Shown here: positions 43,046 through 52,445 of the stretch, in pieces
Numbering within the stretch: position 1 is the first letter of the stretch
How the letters are laid out: every line of letters begins with the position of its first letter
Source of the DNA: Haloterrigena sp. KLK7
GTDB lineage: Archaea > Halobacteriota > Halobacteria > Halobacteriales > Natrialbaceae
DNA length: 64,000 bases
Direction of reading: 5' to 3'
Assembly (NCBI RefSeq): GCF_037914945.1
Contig: NZ_CP149787.1
Span: 1,860,001 to 1,924,000, forward strand
Notes under the pieces: model-generated
Databases searched by the model: none
Told to the model about the DNA's origin: nothing
Seen by the model: only the letters and a program-made list of their open reading frames with translations
Program-made: the position numbers and the translations under genes

Positions 43046-44536
43046 CTACGGCGATTCGAACCCGTGGCGCGCTCGATGCGCGGCCAAGAACTTCGCGTGC
43101 GGCCGTTCCGCTTCCGCCGAGGGGAGCGTCAACTTCTCGCCCTCGAGTCGCGCGAACTCCTCGTACCCCTCGAGATCGGGGCGGTCGGCGACCAGCACGC
43201 GGTAGTCGTCGGTCACCGCGAGCCAGCCGGCGTCGAAGGCCCAGTGGTGGAGCCGACAGAGCGCGAGGCCGTTGCGGACGTGATCGCGGCCGTTCTCGCG
43301 CTTCGGATAGACGTGCGCGGCTTCGATATCGACCGTTCCGGCGGGCGACTCGCGGGACGTCCCACAGATCGCACAGCGCTGATCGTAGGCGTCTCTGACC
43401 CGCTTCGCGAAGGCGCTCGAGCGGACGCGCCGCTGCGTCGCGGTGAACTCGTCCGCGTCCGCGGTGAGCGGCGGTTCGCTCTCGTCGAGGTCGTCGCTCG
43501 CGTCGCTCTCGGCCGACTCACGCTCGATTTCGGTGTCGCCGTCGACCACCGAGTCCGCGAGCGTCTCGAATTCGGCCGGATCCTCGATCTCGAGCCGTTC
43601 CATCGTGAACCGATAGACGAGTCGCTCGCCGTCCGGATCGGTGACGTACTCGGCGCCGACGACGTCGATCAGCCCCTCGTATCGGAGCCGATCCGCGTCC
43701 GCCGGCTGGTAGAAGAAGTAGACCGGCGCGACGCCTCCCTCGGCGCGGTCGACCAGCGCCCGATTCGCGGGCGTCAACTGCTGGTCGCCCTTCGCGGGAA
43801 CGCCCTCACCGATGTACGTGAAGCGCTCGCCCTCGAGGTCGTCGCCGTACGGACCGTCCTCGCGAGCCTTCACGATGACGTACGCCAGCTCCCCGTCGTC
43901 GCCCGTCCGCGGGTTGATCCCCTTGATGTAGGAGCCGAAACTCGTCTCGAACGCCGCCTCGAGGTCCGACTGCGCGTAGTCGGCCCCGCGCTCGAGGGTC
44001 GGCAGCCCGGACGCGACTCGCCGAGCCAGCCGTTCTCCGCTCTCGGTCAGCGAATTCAGCCCGTCAGACCGCTCGACGTAGCCGAGGCTCTGCAGCCAGC
44101 CGCGATGTTGCGCCGGACCCGCGGGATCGGTCCAGTCGAACTCCGGATGGTCGGCCGCGATCGCGTCGCCCAGTTCGGCGTCCGTCTGCGGCCCCTCGAG
44201 CAGCGCCTCGAGAACCGTCTCGAACCCGCGGACGGTCTCCGTGAGCGCGTCGAACAGGATCGCGGGGTCCGACTCCGAGACCCACCGAATCCCCCGATCG
44301 GTGAGCGTGACCCGTTCGTCGTCGAGCGCGAGCAGCCCGATCGACTCGAGGAACCGCAGCCGGTCGGTGATCCCCGCGTCGCTGGTCGCCCGCGTGTTGG
44401 CCTTCACCCACTCGAGCGCCCCCTCCAGATCCGGGTCCTCGGTGAGAACGTGGTGGCAGAACTCCTCGAGGACGACCGTGTAGTTCCCCGCACCGCCGAA
44501 GAACCGGACGGCGATATTTCGTTTCTCTTCACCCAT
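43046..44536 (-). CDS. HNH endonuclease with winged-helix and SRA-like regions (McrA-like)
   Basis: 496 aa. The first 170 residues look like two winged helices (AVRFFGGAGNYTVVLEEF; ITDRLRFLESIGLLALDDER; RGWLQSLGYVERSD). The middle, about 185-320, has an SRA/YDG-like pattern: YIKGINPRTGDD, FTYIGEGVPAKGDQQLTPAN, PVYFFYQ, YEGLIDVV. An acidic linker follows. The C-terminal HNH domain (about 385-440) carries RCAICGT, IEAAHVYPKRENG and NGLALCRLHHWAFD, i.e. the Cys pairs and catalytic His. Such layouts cut modified DNA (type IV restriction). It may act alone; no methylase is nearby. Confidence 0.78.
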   Translation of the reverse strand: MGEEKRNIAVRFFGGAGNYTVVLEEFCHHVLTEDPDLEGALEWVKANTRATSDAGITDRLRFLESIGLLALDDERVTLTDRGIRWVSESDPAILFDALTETVRGFETVLEALLEGPQTDAELGDAIAADHPEFDWTDPAGPAQHRGWLQSLGYVERSDGLNSLTESGERLARRVASGLPTLERGADYAQSDLEAAFETSFGSYIKGINPRTGDDGELAYVIVKAREDGPYGDDLEGERFTYIGEGVPAKGDQQLTPANRALVDRAEGGVAPVYFFYQPADADRLRYEGLIDVVGAEYVTDPDGERLVYRFTMERLEIEDPAEFETLADSVVDGDTEIERESAESDASDDLDESEPPLTADADEFTATQRRVRSSAFAKRVRDAYDQRCAICGTSRESPAGTVDIEAAHVYPKRENGRDHVRNGLALCRLHHWAFDAGWLAVTDDYRVLVADRPDLEGYEEFARLEGEKLTLPSAEAERPHAKFLAAHRARHGFESP

Positions 44537-44656
44537 TTACGTGGCTACCGGTCGAACTCACGAGAGATAAACGGTCTGGACGGTCTCGAGAAGTAACTGG
44601 ACGAAAATAACGAGTCGTCACTCGATCGAACGCCGGAGTACGATCGCGAAAACGGC

Positions 44657-44962
44657 CTACAGGGAGGGTCCGGTACCGGTAACTCCGGAGGATCGATCGT
44701 TACCGATGGTGACGGGTTCGAGCGAGATCTCGGTCCCGTCGCCGGTCCCGTCGACGACGACGGTGTGACCACAGTACTCGAACTCGAGCGACGAGAAGCC
44801 GGAACTCGAGGAGAGCGAGTCGATGACTTCGGGATCGATGACGTCGTAGAGGGGGTCGAGTTCGATCGGATCGGCCCCCTTCGCGGCGGCGACGAGTTCG
44901 ATAACGGCCATACTCGGGTCCTCACCGCTGTCCACCACTGTCGTCGACTGCTGGGAGTTCAT
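44657..44962 (-). CDS. HalOD1-domain protein
   Basis: 101 aa. The middle reads AVIELVAAAKGADPIELDPL then YDVIDPEVIDSL, with LEFEYCGHTVVVDG at the end of the domain, the signature of the haloarchaeal output domain 1 (HalOD1). Most HalOD1 proteins are stand-alone and thought to be output modules of phosphorelays. There is no kinase or receiver gene next to it. Function is unproven. Confidence 0.85.
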   Translation of the reverse strand: MNSQQSTTVVDSGEDPSMAVIELVAAAKGADPIELDPLYDVIDPEVIDSLSSSSGFSSLEFEYCGHTVVVDGTGDGTEISLEPVTIGNDRSSGVTGTGPSL

Positions 44963-45159
44963 AACTCATGCTGTCGGGACCGGGAGTAAAGAAAATGACT
45001 CAATTTTTCGCACGGAGTAGGACACGCAAAATCAGAGTCCGATCGAACGGACTGTCGAGATCGTCGCTACCCCCTGGAACTCGCTCGCGCAGAAGTATTT
45101 CGAACATCCGTATATGTACTTCGGAACCACGTGCACGTTTACGGGGGTTGTACGTCCCG

Positions 45160-46059
45160 TCAGTCGCGTCGCGGGACCTCGTGGCGGCCGAATCCGTATC
45201 GGAGTCGGTTCGCGAGCCGTCGGGAGAACCGACCGTCGTCGGCCCGCGAGCCGAATCGCTCGGAGAGCGCCGTGTAGATCAGCGGCAGCGGCACCTCCTG
45301 CTCGAGGGCCTCCTGGACGGTCCAGGTGCCCGTCGAGCCGCCCTCGACGCGATCGGCGACGGTCCCGAGGTCGTTGCCCTCCTCGCGGAACGCCTCCTCG
45401 CAGAGCTCGAGGAGCCACGACCGGATGACGGCGCCGTTGTTCCAGACCGAGGCGACCGACTCGAGGTCCAGGTCGTACCGGCCCTCGTGGAGGAGTTCGA
45501 AGCCCTCGCCGTAGGTCTGCATCAGCGCGTACTCGACGCCGTTGTGGATCATCTTCACGTAGTGGCCCGAGCCGGCGGGCCCCATGTGCTCGTGGCCGTC
45601 GGGACCGGTCGCGACCGCGTCGAAGACGGGCGTCAGTTCGTCGTAGGCCCACTCGGGGCCGCCGACCATCAGCGAGAAGCCCAGTTCCGCGCCCGCGGGG
45701 CCGCCCGACGTCCCGCAGTCCAGATACGCCGCGGGACAGGACTCCGCGCGGCGCACGGAGTCCTCGAAGTAGGAGTTGCCGCCGTCGACGACGACGTCGT
45801 CGCCGTCGAGGTGGCCCTCGAGTTCCTCGAGGGTCGCGTCGACGGCCTCGCCGGCGGGGACCATCAGCCAGATGCGCTTCTCCTCGCCGAGCCGATCCGT
45901 GAGATCGGCGATCGAGTCGGCCGGTTCGGCGCCGGCGTCGGCGGCCGTCGCGACGGCCTCGGGTTCGAGGTCGAAGGCGACGACGTCGTGGCCGGCCTCG
46001 AGGGTGCGGTCGACGACGATCTGTCCCATGCGTCCGAGTCCGATTACGCCCAGTTCCAT
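45160..46059 (-). CDS. gnd: 6-phosphogluconate dehydrogenase, decarboxylating (short NAD type)
   Basis: 299 aa from the ATG at 46059 (a GTG at 46068 would add three residues). The NAD-binding GVIGLGRMG starts the protein; DVVVDGGNSYFED and LDCGTSGGPAGAELGFSLMV are the substrate signatures; YVKMIHNGVEYALMQTYGEG carries the catalytic Lys. The short form lacks the C-terminal extension of the 470-aa bacterial enzyme. It oxidises 6-phosphogluconate to ribulose-5-phosphate, supplying pentoses in haloarchaea. Confidence 0.93.
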   Translation of the reverse strand: MELGVIGLGRMGQIVVDRTLEAGHDVVAFDLEPEAVATAADAGAEPADSIADLTDRLGEEKRIWLMVPAGEAVDATLEELEGHLDGDDVVVDGGNSYFEDSVRRAESCPAAYLDCGTSGGPAGAELGFSLMVGGPEWAYDELTPVFDAVATGPDGHEHMGPAGSGHYVKMIHNGVEYALMQTYGEGFELLHEGRYDLDLESVASVWNNGAVIRSWLLELCEEAFREEGNDLGTVADRVEGGSTGTWTVQEALEQEVPLPLIYTALSERFGSRADDGRFSRRLANRLRYGFGRHEVPRRD

Positions 46060-46353
46060 GGGGACCACTCGACGGGGCGGTGAGGTAGTGGTTGTGATTT
46101 CGCGGCCCCGGCCGCGTCCCGGTGTGCGGGCTCGAGCGCGTTCCGATGGCCGCTCGAGCGCATCGCGATAGACTACTCGAGCGCGTGGCGTACGCGTCGT
46201 CTTCGAGGGACCGACGCGCTGGCGTCGCGCCGGCGCGGTGTCCGCTGACGAAGGACGAAGCGACTGGCCGCTAACGGCGGTCGTGGAACGAACTGAGAAG
46301 CACTGCTAGAAACCCGCTCGCGAACAGTGTGCGAACTCGAGACGTCCGACCGA

Positions 46354-46791
46354 TCAGTGCAGCGGTTCCTCGAGTCGGGCCCAGCCGATCGCGTCGAGGA
46401 CGACGATGCGGTCGTTGTGGTGGACGTACACGCCGTTGTACTCTCCGCCGGAACCGCTGTAGTAGGGGAGGGCGCCGCGGACGGTGTCGACGACGGACCA
46501 GGCGCCGTCGCGGTCGATCGTGACGTGTTCCCATCGGTCGCGCGCGTCGTTGCGGACCGCGCGGTCGATGGCGCGTCGCGCGCCCGGAACGTCGCCCAGT
46601 CGCTGGGAGGTGCTGTCGATGACGGTCGCCCCGTCCGGAACCTCGCCGCGGCCGATGACTCGTGCGCCGAGGTTCGCTTTCGATTGCGACGGAGAATCGG
46701 TGCGCTGACCCGAGCGAAGTGCGTATCCGGCGACTGCGGCCGTACCCACCGCGAGCAGCGACAGCGCCATTTCTTTGCCCCTGATCATCAT
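46354..46791 (-). CDS. membrane-anchored conserved protein, unknown function
   Basis: 145 aa (ATG at 46791 or 46788). One N-terminal hydrophobic helix (MALSLLAVGTAAVAGYAL) is followed by a soluble part (RVIGRGEVPDGATVIDSTSQ, ARRAIDRAVRNDARDRWEHV, YNGVYVHHNDRIVVLDAIGW). The pattern suggests a small outside-facing domain on a membrane anchor. I do not recognise the family. Located alone between gaps of 294 and 125 bases. Confidence 0.6.
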   Translation of the reverse strand: MMIRGKEMALSLLAVGTAAVAGYALRSGQRTDSPSQSKANLGARVIGRGEVPDGATVIDSTSQRLGDVPGARRAIDRAVRNDARDRWEHVTIDRDGAWSVVDTVRGALPYYSGSGGEYNGVYVHHNDRIVVLDAIGWARLEEPLH

Positions 46792-46916
46792 GCGAGTACC
46801 TTACAGTAACTGACTAAGTATCTTTCGCAAGAATGTCCGATTCTTGTTGGGTTCCGGACGACACGATTGCGATCGTGAGTTTCTCCGTTCGATCGTCGGT
46901 AGCCGCCTGACGGGCC

Positions 46917-47381
46917 TCAGAGGAGACGAACGGCGTTCGTCGTGATCGCGCCGCCGACGACGAGCAGCGCGACGGCGACGACCGCCCCCGCCCGATAGAG
47001 CGGGAGCGCGTTGGCCGCCGGTTCGCGGAGCTTCTTCCCGTTGAGTCCCGTCTCGAGTCGCTTCGCGCCGACTTCGACGAGACCCGCCAGGAGCGCCCAG
47101 AGGACGACCATCGCGAGCACCAGGTGTCCGTTGGTCGTCTCGAAGAGCGTTTCCGACGTGTACCGATGTCCGGCGAGGTGGCCGCCCGAGAGGAGCAAGA
47201 CGAGGGCGCTCACGCGCGAGATAGTTGTCAGTTTCCCGGAGATCGCCTCGAGGGGTTTCGTCGTGTTGAACGCGCCGTCCCGTGCGAGGGGCAACACGAC
47301 GAACGCGACGTAGAAGACGCTGCCGGCCCAGATCCCGGCGAATATCAGGTGAATCGTCTGGGCGAGGAACACATCAACCAT
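46917..47381 (-). CDS. CopD-like four-span membrane protein
   Basis: 154 aa with four hydrophobic helices (QTIHLIFAGIWAGSVFYVAF; RVSALVLLLSGGHLAGHRY; GHLVLAMVVLWALLAGLVEV; YRAGAVVAVALLVVGGAITT). Histidines in helices 1 and 2 match the CopD/DUF2214-like copper-export domain. It may bind copper or haem in the membrane. A P-type ATPase is 7.5 kb away and not linked. Function by pattern only. Confidence 0.72.
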   Translation of the reverse strand: MVDVFLAQTIHLIFAGIWAGSVFYVAFVVLPLARDGAFNTTKPLEAISGKLTTISRVSALVLLLSGGHLAGHRYTSETLFETTNGHLVLAMVVLWALLAGLVEVGAKRLETGLNGKKLREPAANALPLYRAGAVVAVALLVVGGAITTNAVRLL

Positions 47382-47459
47382 ACCGACTGCCTCGGAGGGC
47401 TGGAGTATCAGCGTTCCGACTCGCGGCCGAGCGCGTCGCCGACTCGGGCGACGCCTCCG

Positions 47460-48014
47460 TCACTCGAGCCAGTCGGGGAGCCACGCGACCAGTCGTCGCC
47501 GGAGCGCGGCGTAGACGATCGAGAGGGCGACGCCGACGAGCACGACGACGGCGATCGGGCCGCCGAAGACCAGCAGCGCGGGCACCGCGAGGGCGGTCGC
47601 GAGCGCGGCGTCTTCGGGGGCGCCGTCGTACCGGATCCAGCGCCGCGGCCGGATCCACCGACCGCGGACGTGGTCGTAGACGGCCCGCTCGTGTCGGTGG
47701 TTCCACGGGTCCATCTCGGGACCGCTGCCGACGGCGTCGCTGACCGCGTGGAGCCACGCGGCGACCGCGAACGCCGCGAGCGCGACGGTCGCGCTCGAGG
47801 GGACGACGACGGCGAGACCGACCGCGGGAGCGGCGACGGCGGCGCCGGCGACTGGGAAGTGAAACGTCCGGCGGTGGGCGAAGACGAGGTCGAAATCGGG
47901 GGCGAGCCCGCCCAGCACCGCCCCGACGGCCAGCGGCGTCGCCAGTTCCGGCAGCAGATACGCGACGGGCGCGACGACGGCGAGTCCCGCGAAGACGTGC
48001 GTGGTCACCATCAT
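47460..48014 (-). CDS. YdjM-like membrane-bound metal-dependent hydrolase
   Basis: 184 aa. TTHVFAGLAVV near the start, GGLAPDFDLVFAHRR, and HAVSDAVGSGPEMDPW supply the His/Asp pattern of the LexA-regulated YdjM family. Between them lie several membrane helices. A DPWNHRHERAVYDH loop adds His residues. The activity of the family is not established. Two start codons are possible (48014 or 48011). Confidence 0.78.
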   Translation of the reverse strand: MMVTTHVFAGLAVVAPVAYLLPELATPLAVGAVLGGLAPDFDLVFAHRRTFHFPVAGAAVAAPAVGLAVVVPSSATVALAAFAVAAWLHAVSDAVGSGPEMDPWNHRHERAVYDHVRGRWIRPRRWIRYDGAPEDAALATALAVPALLVFGGPIAVVVLVGVALSIVYAALRRRLVAWLPDWLE

Positions 48015-48080
48015 CGGTGCGACTCCCTCCGACGGGCGGTCGCAAAAGAGTACGCGAACCGGCGCTCCGCCGCCATCGAT

Positions 48081-48563
48081 TCACTCGAGGCCTTCGCCCT
48101 GATAACTCCCGTCGTAGACGCTCTCGTGGTCGGCTTCGGCGAGGACCAGCTGGGCGATCCGGGCGCCGCGTTCGATCTCGATATCGTGGTGGACCTGCAA
48201 CAGCCCCTCGCCGCGTCCCTGGTAGCCGGCGTCCCAGACGGCCGTGTTGAGCATACAGGAGTTGCGCATCAGCGACGAGCGCGGGTAGACGAACCCGACG
48301 TGCCCTTCCGGGATTTCGATGCGCTCGCCGTAGCGAGCGACGTAGGCGCCCTCCGGCAGGTAGTAGGTGTCCGGATCCTTCTGTTCGAGCTCCTCGAGCG
48401 GACGGGCGACGCGGTCGCCGATCTGCTTACCGTCCCGGCCGATACGGCCCGGCTCGAGCTGTTCGAAGACGACGTCCAGCGTGAGATCGACGCCGTTGGG
48501 CTGGATCTGGTCGTCGGCCGTCGGCGAGACGTGCTCGGCGACGAACGTGCCGGAGCGGAACAT
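48081..48563 (-). CDS. dut: dUTPase / dCTP-deaminase family enzyme
   Basis: 160 aa from the ATG at 48563. DDQIQPNGVDLTLDVVFEQL, then YPRSSLMRNSCMLNTAVWDA followed by GYQGRGEGLLQV, the substrate-binding motifs of the trimeric dUTPase/Dcd fold. The WDAGYQGRGEG form is usually annotated dUTP diphosphatase in haloarchaea; the deaminase is the alternative. It removes dUTP and supplies dUMP for dTMP synthesis. Confidence 0.85.
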   Translation of the reverse strand: MFRSGTFVAEHVSPTADDQIQPNGVDLTLDVVFEQLEPGRIGRDGKQIGDRVARPLEELEQKDPDTYYLPEGAYVARYGERIEIPEGHVGFVYPRSSLMRNSCMLNTAVWDAGYQGRGEGLLQVHHDIEIERGARIAQLVLAEADHESVYDGSYQGEGLE

Positions 48564-48804
48564 ATACGCCAGACGCCCCGGGACGGAGAAAAGCGTATCC
48601 GTTCGGGACGGCCCGTTCGGGACGGCCACGCGTGGCATGCCGGGCGGTAGCGGGACTCGGCGATTCGGCGGTCGCGCACCGCGTGACGTCCGTCCACTCG
48701 CCCGGCAATACTTACGGGGAAACTGTCGTGTTTGCCGCGCTCTCCCCCGCGCTGGCTCGCGGAAACACGCTGGATTTATCACGACGGAAAGCCGAGTTTT
48801 GGGT

Positions 48805-50781
48805 GCTATGGGACAGACTCTCACCGAGAAGATTCTCGACGACCACCTCGTCGAGGGCGAACTCGAGACCGGCGAGGAGATCGGGATCGAGATCGACCAG
48901 GTGCTCACTCAGGACACGACCGGCACGATGGTCTGGCTCCAGTTCGAAGCGATGGGACTGGACGAGGTCCAGACCGAGATCGCCGCTCAGTACTGTGACC
49001 ACCAGACGTACCAGTTCGACTTTAAGAATACCGACGACCACCGTTTCCTCCGCTCTGCGGCCGGTACCTACGGCGCATATTTCTCTCGCCCCGGTAACGG
49101 CATCTGTCACAACGTCCACCGCGAGAACTTCGCGGCGCCCGGCAAGACGCTGCTGGGTTCGGACAGCCACACCCCGACGCCCGGCGGGCTCGGCGAACTC
49201 GCCATCGGCGCCGGCGGGATCGACGTCACCGTCGCCATGGGCGGCGCACCGTACTACATCGAGATGCCCGAGATCGTCAACGTCCGCCTCGAGGGAGAGC
49301 TTCCCGAGTGGGCGACGGCGAAGGACGTCATCCTCGAGATGCTCCGTCGCCTCTCCGTCAAGGGCGGCGTCGGCAAGATCCTCGAGTACACCGGTCCGGG
49401 CGTCGAGACCCTGACCGCGCCCGAGCGGATGACCATCACCAACATGGGCACCGAGCTCGGCGCGACCTCGTCGATCTTCCCGACCGACGAGCAGACCAAA
49501 GACTACCTCGAGCGCGTCAACCGCGGCGACGAGTACGAGGAGCTCCAGCCCGACGACGACGCCGAGTACGACGACGAGATCGTCGTCGACCTCTCCGACC
49601 TCGAGCCGCTGATCGCTCAGCCCTCGATGCCGGACAAGGTCGTTCCCGTCCGCGAGGTCGAAGGCCAGTCCGTCGACCAGGTCATCGTCGGTTCCTGTAC
49701 GAACGGCGGCTACGAGGACATCCTCCCGGCCGCGAAGATGCTCGAGGGCCGCGAGGTCAACAAGAAGACCGAGATGATCGTCGCGCCCGGTTCGAAGCAG
49801 GCCTCCGAGATGCTCGCCCGCGAGGGCTGGGTCGCGGAGATGATGGCCGCCGGCGTCAACTTCTCCGAGGCCACCTGCGGTGCCTGTATCGGTATCGGTC
49901 ACGTCCCCGCCAGCGACTCCGTCTCGCTGCGGACGTTCAACCGCAACTTCGAGGGCCGCTCGGGTATCGAGGACGACAACGTCTTCCTCTGTTCGCCGGA
50001 GGTCGCCGCCGCCGCGGCGATCAAGGGCGAGATCATCGATCCGCGCGACCTCGCCGAGGAAGAGGGCGACCTCGAGGCGCCCGGCATCGAGCTCCCCGAC
50101 GAGTACGACGGCTCGAAGACGGACCTCATCACGCCCGACGAGGCCGTCGACGACGAGCTCGTCAAGGGCCCGAACATCGGCGACGTCCCGCTGAAGGACC
50201 AGCTCGACGCCGACATCTCGGGTGAGGCCCTCCTGAAGATGGAGGACAACATCACGACCGACCACATCATCCCGGCGACCCAGGACATCCTGATGTACCG
50301 GTCGAACATCGACAAGCTCTCCGAGTTCACCCTCTCCCGGGTCGACGACACGTTCGCCGAGCGCGCCCGAGAGGCCGACGGCGGCGTCCTCGTCGCCGGC
50401 GAGAACTACGGCCAGGGCTCCTCGCGAGAGCACGCCGCGATGTGTCCGATGTACCTCGGTATCGAGGCCGTCCTCGCACAGAGCTTCGCGCGCATCCACC
50501 GCGCGAACCTCTTCAACTTCGGCATCGTCCCGCTGACGATCGACGAGGACACCTACGAGGACATCGACCAGGGCGACGAGATCGAGATCGTCGACGACGT
50601 CTACGACGCCGTCACCTCCGGTCAGGAGGAGTTCACGGTCCGCGTCAACGGCGACGAGGAGTACACCGCTACCCTCGACGCCTCCGAGCGCGAACGCGAC
50701 ATCCTCGCGGCCGGCGGCAAGCTCGCCTGGACGAAAGAACAGGCCCAGGGCGGCAGCGGCGCCGCGCCCGCCGACGACTGA
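48805..50781 (+). CDS. acn: aconitate hydratase
   Basis: 658 aa from the ATG at 48805. The 4Fe-4S ligands are in VGSCTNGGYED and FSEATCGACIGIGHV. Active-site motifs include LGSDSHTPTPGGLGELAIGA and, in the swivel domain, GENYGQGSSREHAAM. It interconverts citrate and isocitrate in the TCA cycle. The form with about 650 residues is the archaeal/mitochondrial-like type. An A/T-rich stretch (GGATTTATCACG) 25-30 bases upstream is a TATA candidate. Confidence 0.96.
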   Translation, partial: AMGQTLTEKILDDHLVEGELETGEEIGIEIDQVLTQDTTGTMVWLQFEAMGLDEVQTEIAAQYCDHQTYQFDFKNTDDHRFLRSAAGTYGAYFSRPGNGICHNVHRENFAAPGKTLLGSDSHTPTPGGLGELAIGAGGIDVTVAMGGAPYYIEMPEIVNVRLEGELPEWATAKDVILEMLRRLSVKGGVGKILEYTGPGVETLTAPERMTITNMGTELGATSSIFPTDEQTKDYLERVNRGDEYEELQPDDDAEYDDEIVVDLSDLEPLIAQPSMPDKVVPVREVEGQSVDQVIVGSCTNGGYEDILPAAKMLEGREVNKKTEMIVAPGSKQASEMLAREGWVAEMMAAGVNFSEATCGACIGIGHVPASDSVSLRTFNRNFEGRSGIEDDNVFLCSPEVAAAAAIKGEIIDPRDLAEEEGDLEAPGIELPDEYDGSKTDLITPDEAVDDELVKGPNIGDVPLKDQLDADISGEALLKMEDNITTDHIIPATQDILMYRSNIDKLSEFTLSRVDDTFAERAREADGGVLVAGENYGQGSSREHAAMCPMYLGIEAVLAQSFARIHRANLFNFGIVPLTIDEDTYEDIDQGDEIEIVDDVYDAVTSGQEEFTVRVNGDEEYTATLDASERERDILAAGGKLAWTKEQAQGGSGAAPADD

Positions 50782-50959
50782 TCGGCGACGACTCGGCCGT
50801 CACCACCGTTTGATTTTCTCCTTCTTTCGATGCGCGCTCGAGCGTAGCGGTAGCGCTCGCCGCGGTTCGGACTCGAGTGACGCACGGAGCCGGCTCCGAG
50901 AGCGACCCCACGGGCCGACAGCGTCACCGTCTTGAGCGAGCGGCCGATAGCACGAGCGA

Positions 50960-51883
50960 ATGCCATCCGGAGGACACGAAAACGCCGGCTATCGGCGCCT
51001 GTTCGACGGCGACGGGCTCTCGTTCGGCGCCGGCTTCCCGCTGACGGGAGCGAACCGCTCGACGCCCGATATCGAGGCCGAACTGCGACTCGCCGAACGC
51101 GCCGAGGCGGTCGGGTTCGACGGCCTCTGGGCGCGGGACGTTCCGACCTACTGGCCGAAGTTCGGCGATGCCGGCCAGACGTTCGATACGTGGCCGTGGC
51201 TCTCTCACGTCGCGGCCCGCACCGACGACATCGCGCTCGGGACCTCGAGCATCGTCCTCACGCTCCGCCACCCGATCCACGTCGCGAAGTCGGCCGCGAC
51301 CGTCGACCGACTCTCTGACGGGCGACTCGTCCTCGGCGTCGCTTCCGGCGACCGCGACCCCGAGTACCCCGCCTTCGGCGTCGACCGCGAGGAACGCGGC
51401 CGCGCGTTCCGCGAACGGTTCGAGGCCGTCCGGACGATCTGGCGCGAGGACTTTCCCGAACTCGAGGGCGAGTGGGGTACCCTGGAGGGCGACCTCGAGG
51501 TCGTCCCCGACCCGACGAGCGAGACGGTCTCCCTGTTGCCGACCGGGAACGCCCGCCAGTCCCGCGAGTGGATCGCCGAGCACGGCGACGGCTGGTTGTT
51601 CTATCACCTCCCGGAACGCACGCTGGAGGACTACCTCGTCGACTGGCGCGAGGCGGCCGGCGAGAAGCCGTTCGCCATCGCGGTCCGCGTCGAGTTCGCC
51701 GACGACCCGACGGCCGACGCCGAACCGCTCCATCTCGGCTTTCGGGCCGGTGTCGAGTGGTTTCGGGACTACTTCCGGCGACTCGAGGAGTACGGCCTCG
51801 ATCACGCCATCGTCGGGCTCGAGAACGACGACCGCGAGGCCGCGCTGTCGACGTTCGCCGACGAGATCATGGGTGAACTGTAA
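50960..51883 (+). CDS. LLM-class flavin/F420-dependent oxidoreductase
   Basis: 307 aa luciferase-like TIM barrel. Motifs include LSFGAGFPLTGANRSTPDIE, GFDGLWARDVPTY, IALGTSSIVLTLRHPIHVAK and DRLSDGRLVLGVASGD. It matches the TIGR03571-type subfamily by pattern. These enzymes use FMN or F420 to oxidise or reduce small organic substrates. The neighbouring genes do not suggest a pathway. Confidence 0.87.
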   Translation: MPSGGHENAGYRRLFDGDGLSFGAGFPLTGANRSTPDIEAELRLAERAEAVGFDGLWARDVPTYWPKFGDAGQTFDTWPWLSHVAARTDDIALGTSSIVLTLRHPIHVAKSAATVDRLSDGRLVLGVASGDRDPEYPAFGVDREERGRAFRERFEAVRTIWREDFPELEGEWGTLEGDLEVVPDPTSETVSLLPTGNARQSREWIAEHGDGWLFYHLPERTLEDYLVDWREAAGEKPFAIAVRVEFADDPTADAEPLHLGFRAGVEWFRDYFRRLEEYGLDHAIVGLENDDREAALSTFADEIMGEL

Positions 51884-51914
51884 CAGTCGCGGGCGCTCGC
51901 GACGCGATAGCGTC

Positions 51915-52316
51915 TCAGTCCTCGCCGTCCGCCCGATCGCGCAGCCGTCGCTTCTGGCGGCGTTCGGTCACGTGATCGATCCCGTCGGCCAGCTCGTCCC
52001 TGACCTCGGTCTCGAAGGCGTCGACCTCCTCGAGGAACTCCGCGGAGAACTCCTCGACGAGTTCGAAGGTCCACTGGTCGCTGACCGCGCCGGCGGGGAG
52101 GTGGTCGTCCCGGAGGGCGTCGGCCCACTCCTCGTGGCCGGCCTCGCGGAGGGCCTCCTCGGCGTCGCTCATCCGATCCATCGCGTGGCCGAGGTCGTGG
52201 TGGAACTCGAGCAGGGTGCCGTACGCCCGGTGAACGTGCTCGATACCGAGCTGGAGTTCGTGGAGCGCGTCCTCCTCGGCGTCGCTCAACTCGAGGTCGT
52301 CCGGGTCTGTCGTCAT
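51915..52316 (-). CDS. helical conserved haloarchaeal protein
   Basis: 133 aa, acidic, almost entirely helical with coiled-coil-like heptads (ELQLGIEHVHRAYGTLLEFH, HHDLGHAMDRMSDAEEALRE, FELVEEFSAEFLEEVDAFET). Several His are spaced in the first helix pair (HVHRAY, FHHDLGHAMD), which could bind a metal in a four-helix bundle. Family not recognised. Divergent from the Mrr-type gene with 129 bases between. Confidence 0.6.
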   Translation of the reverse strand: MTTDPDDLELSDAEEDALHELQLGIEHVHRAYGTLLEFHHDLGHAMDRMSDAEEALREAGHEEWADALRDDHLPAGAVSDQWTFELVEEFSAEFLEEVDAFETEVRDELADGIDHVTERRQKRRLRDRADGED

Positions 52317-52445
52317 AGGGGTCGGACCACGGACGCGATAAAAGCGCTTGGGCCAAACAGTGTCCGCGCCTGCCGTCGATTCTCACGGGCGATACTCGGG
52401 CCGCAACACTCTCGGCGGTCGACTCGAGAGCGAGTCGTGAACGCG

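Noticed and set aside
46060-46353. Spacer between gnd and the gene at 46354 searched for a small gene or RNA
   Set aside because: Frames are interrupted or of Arg-rich composition, and no conserved RNA structure could be recognised.
48712-50499. A 595-codon minus-strand open frame
   Set aside because: Antisense to aconitase, whose iron-sulfur and active-site motifs are complete.
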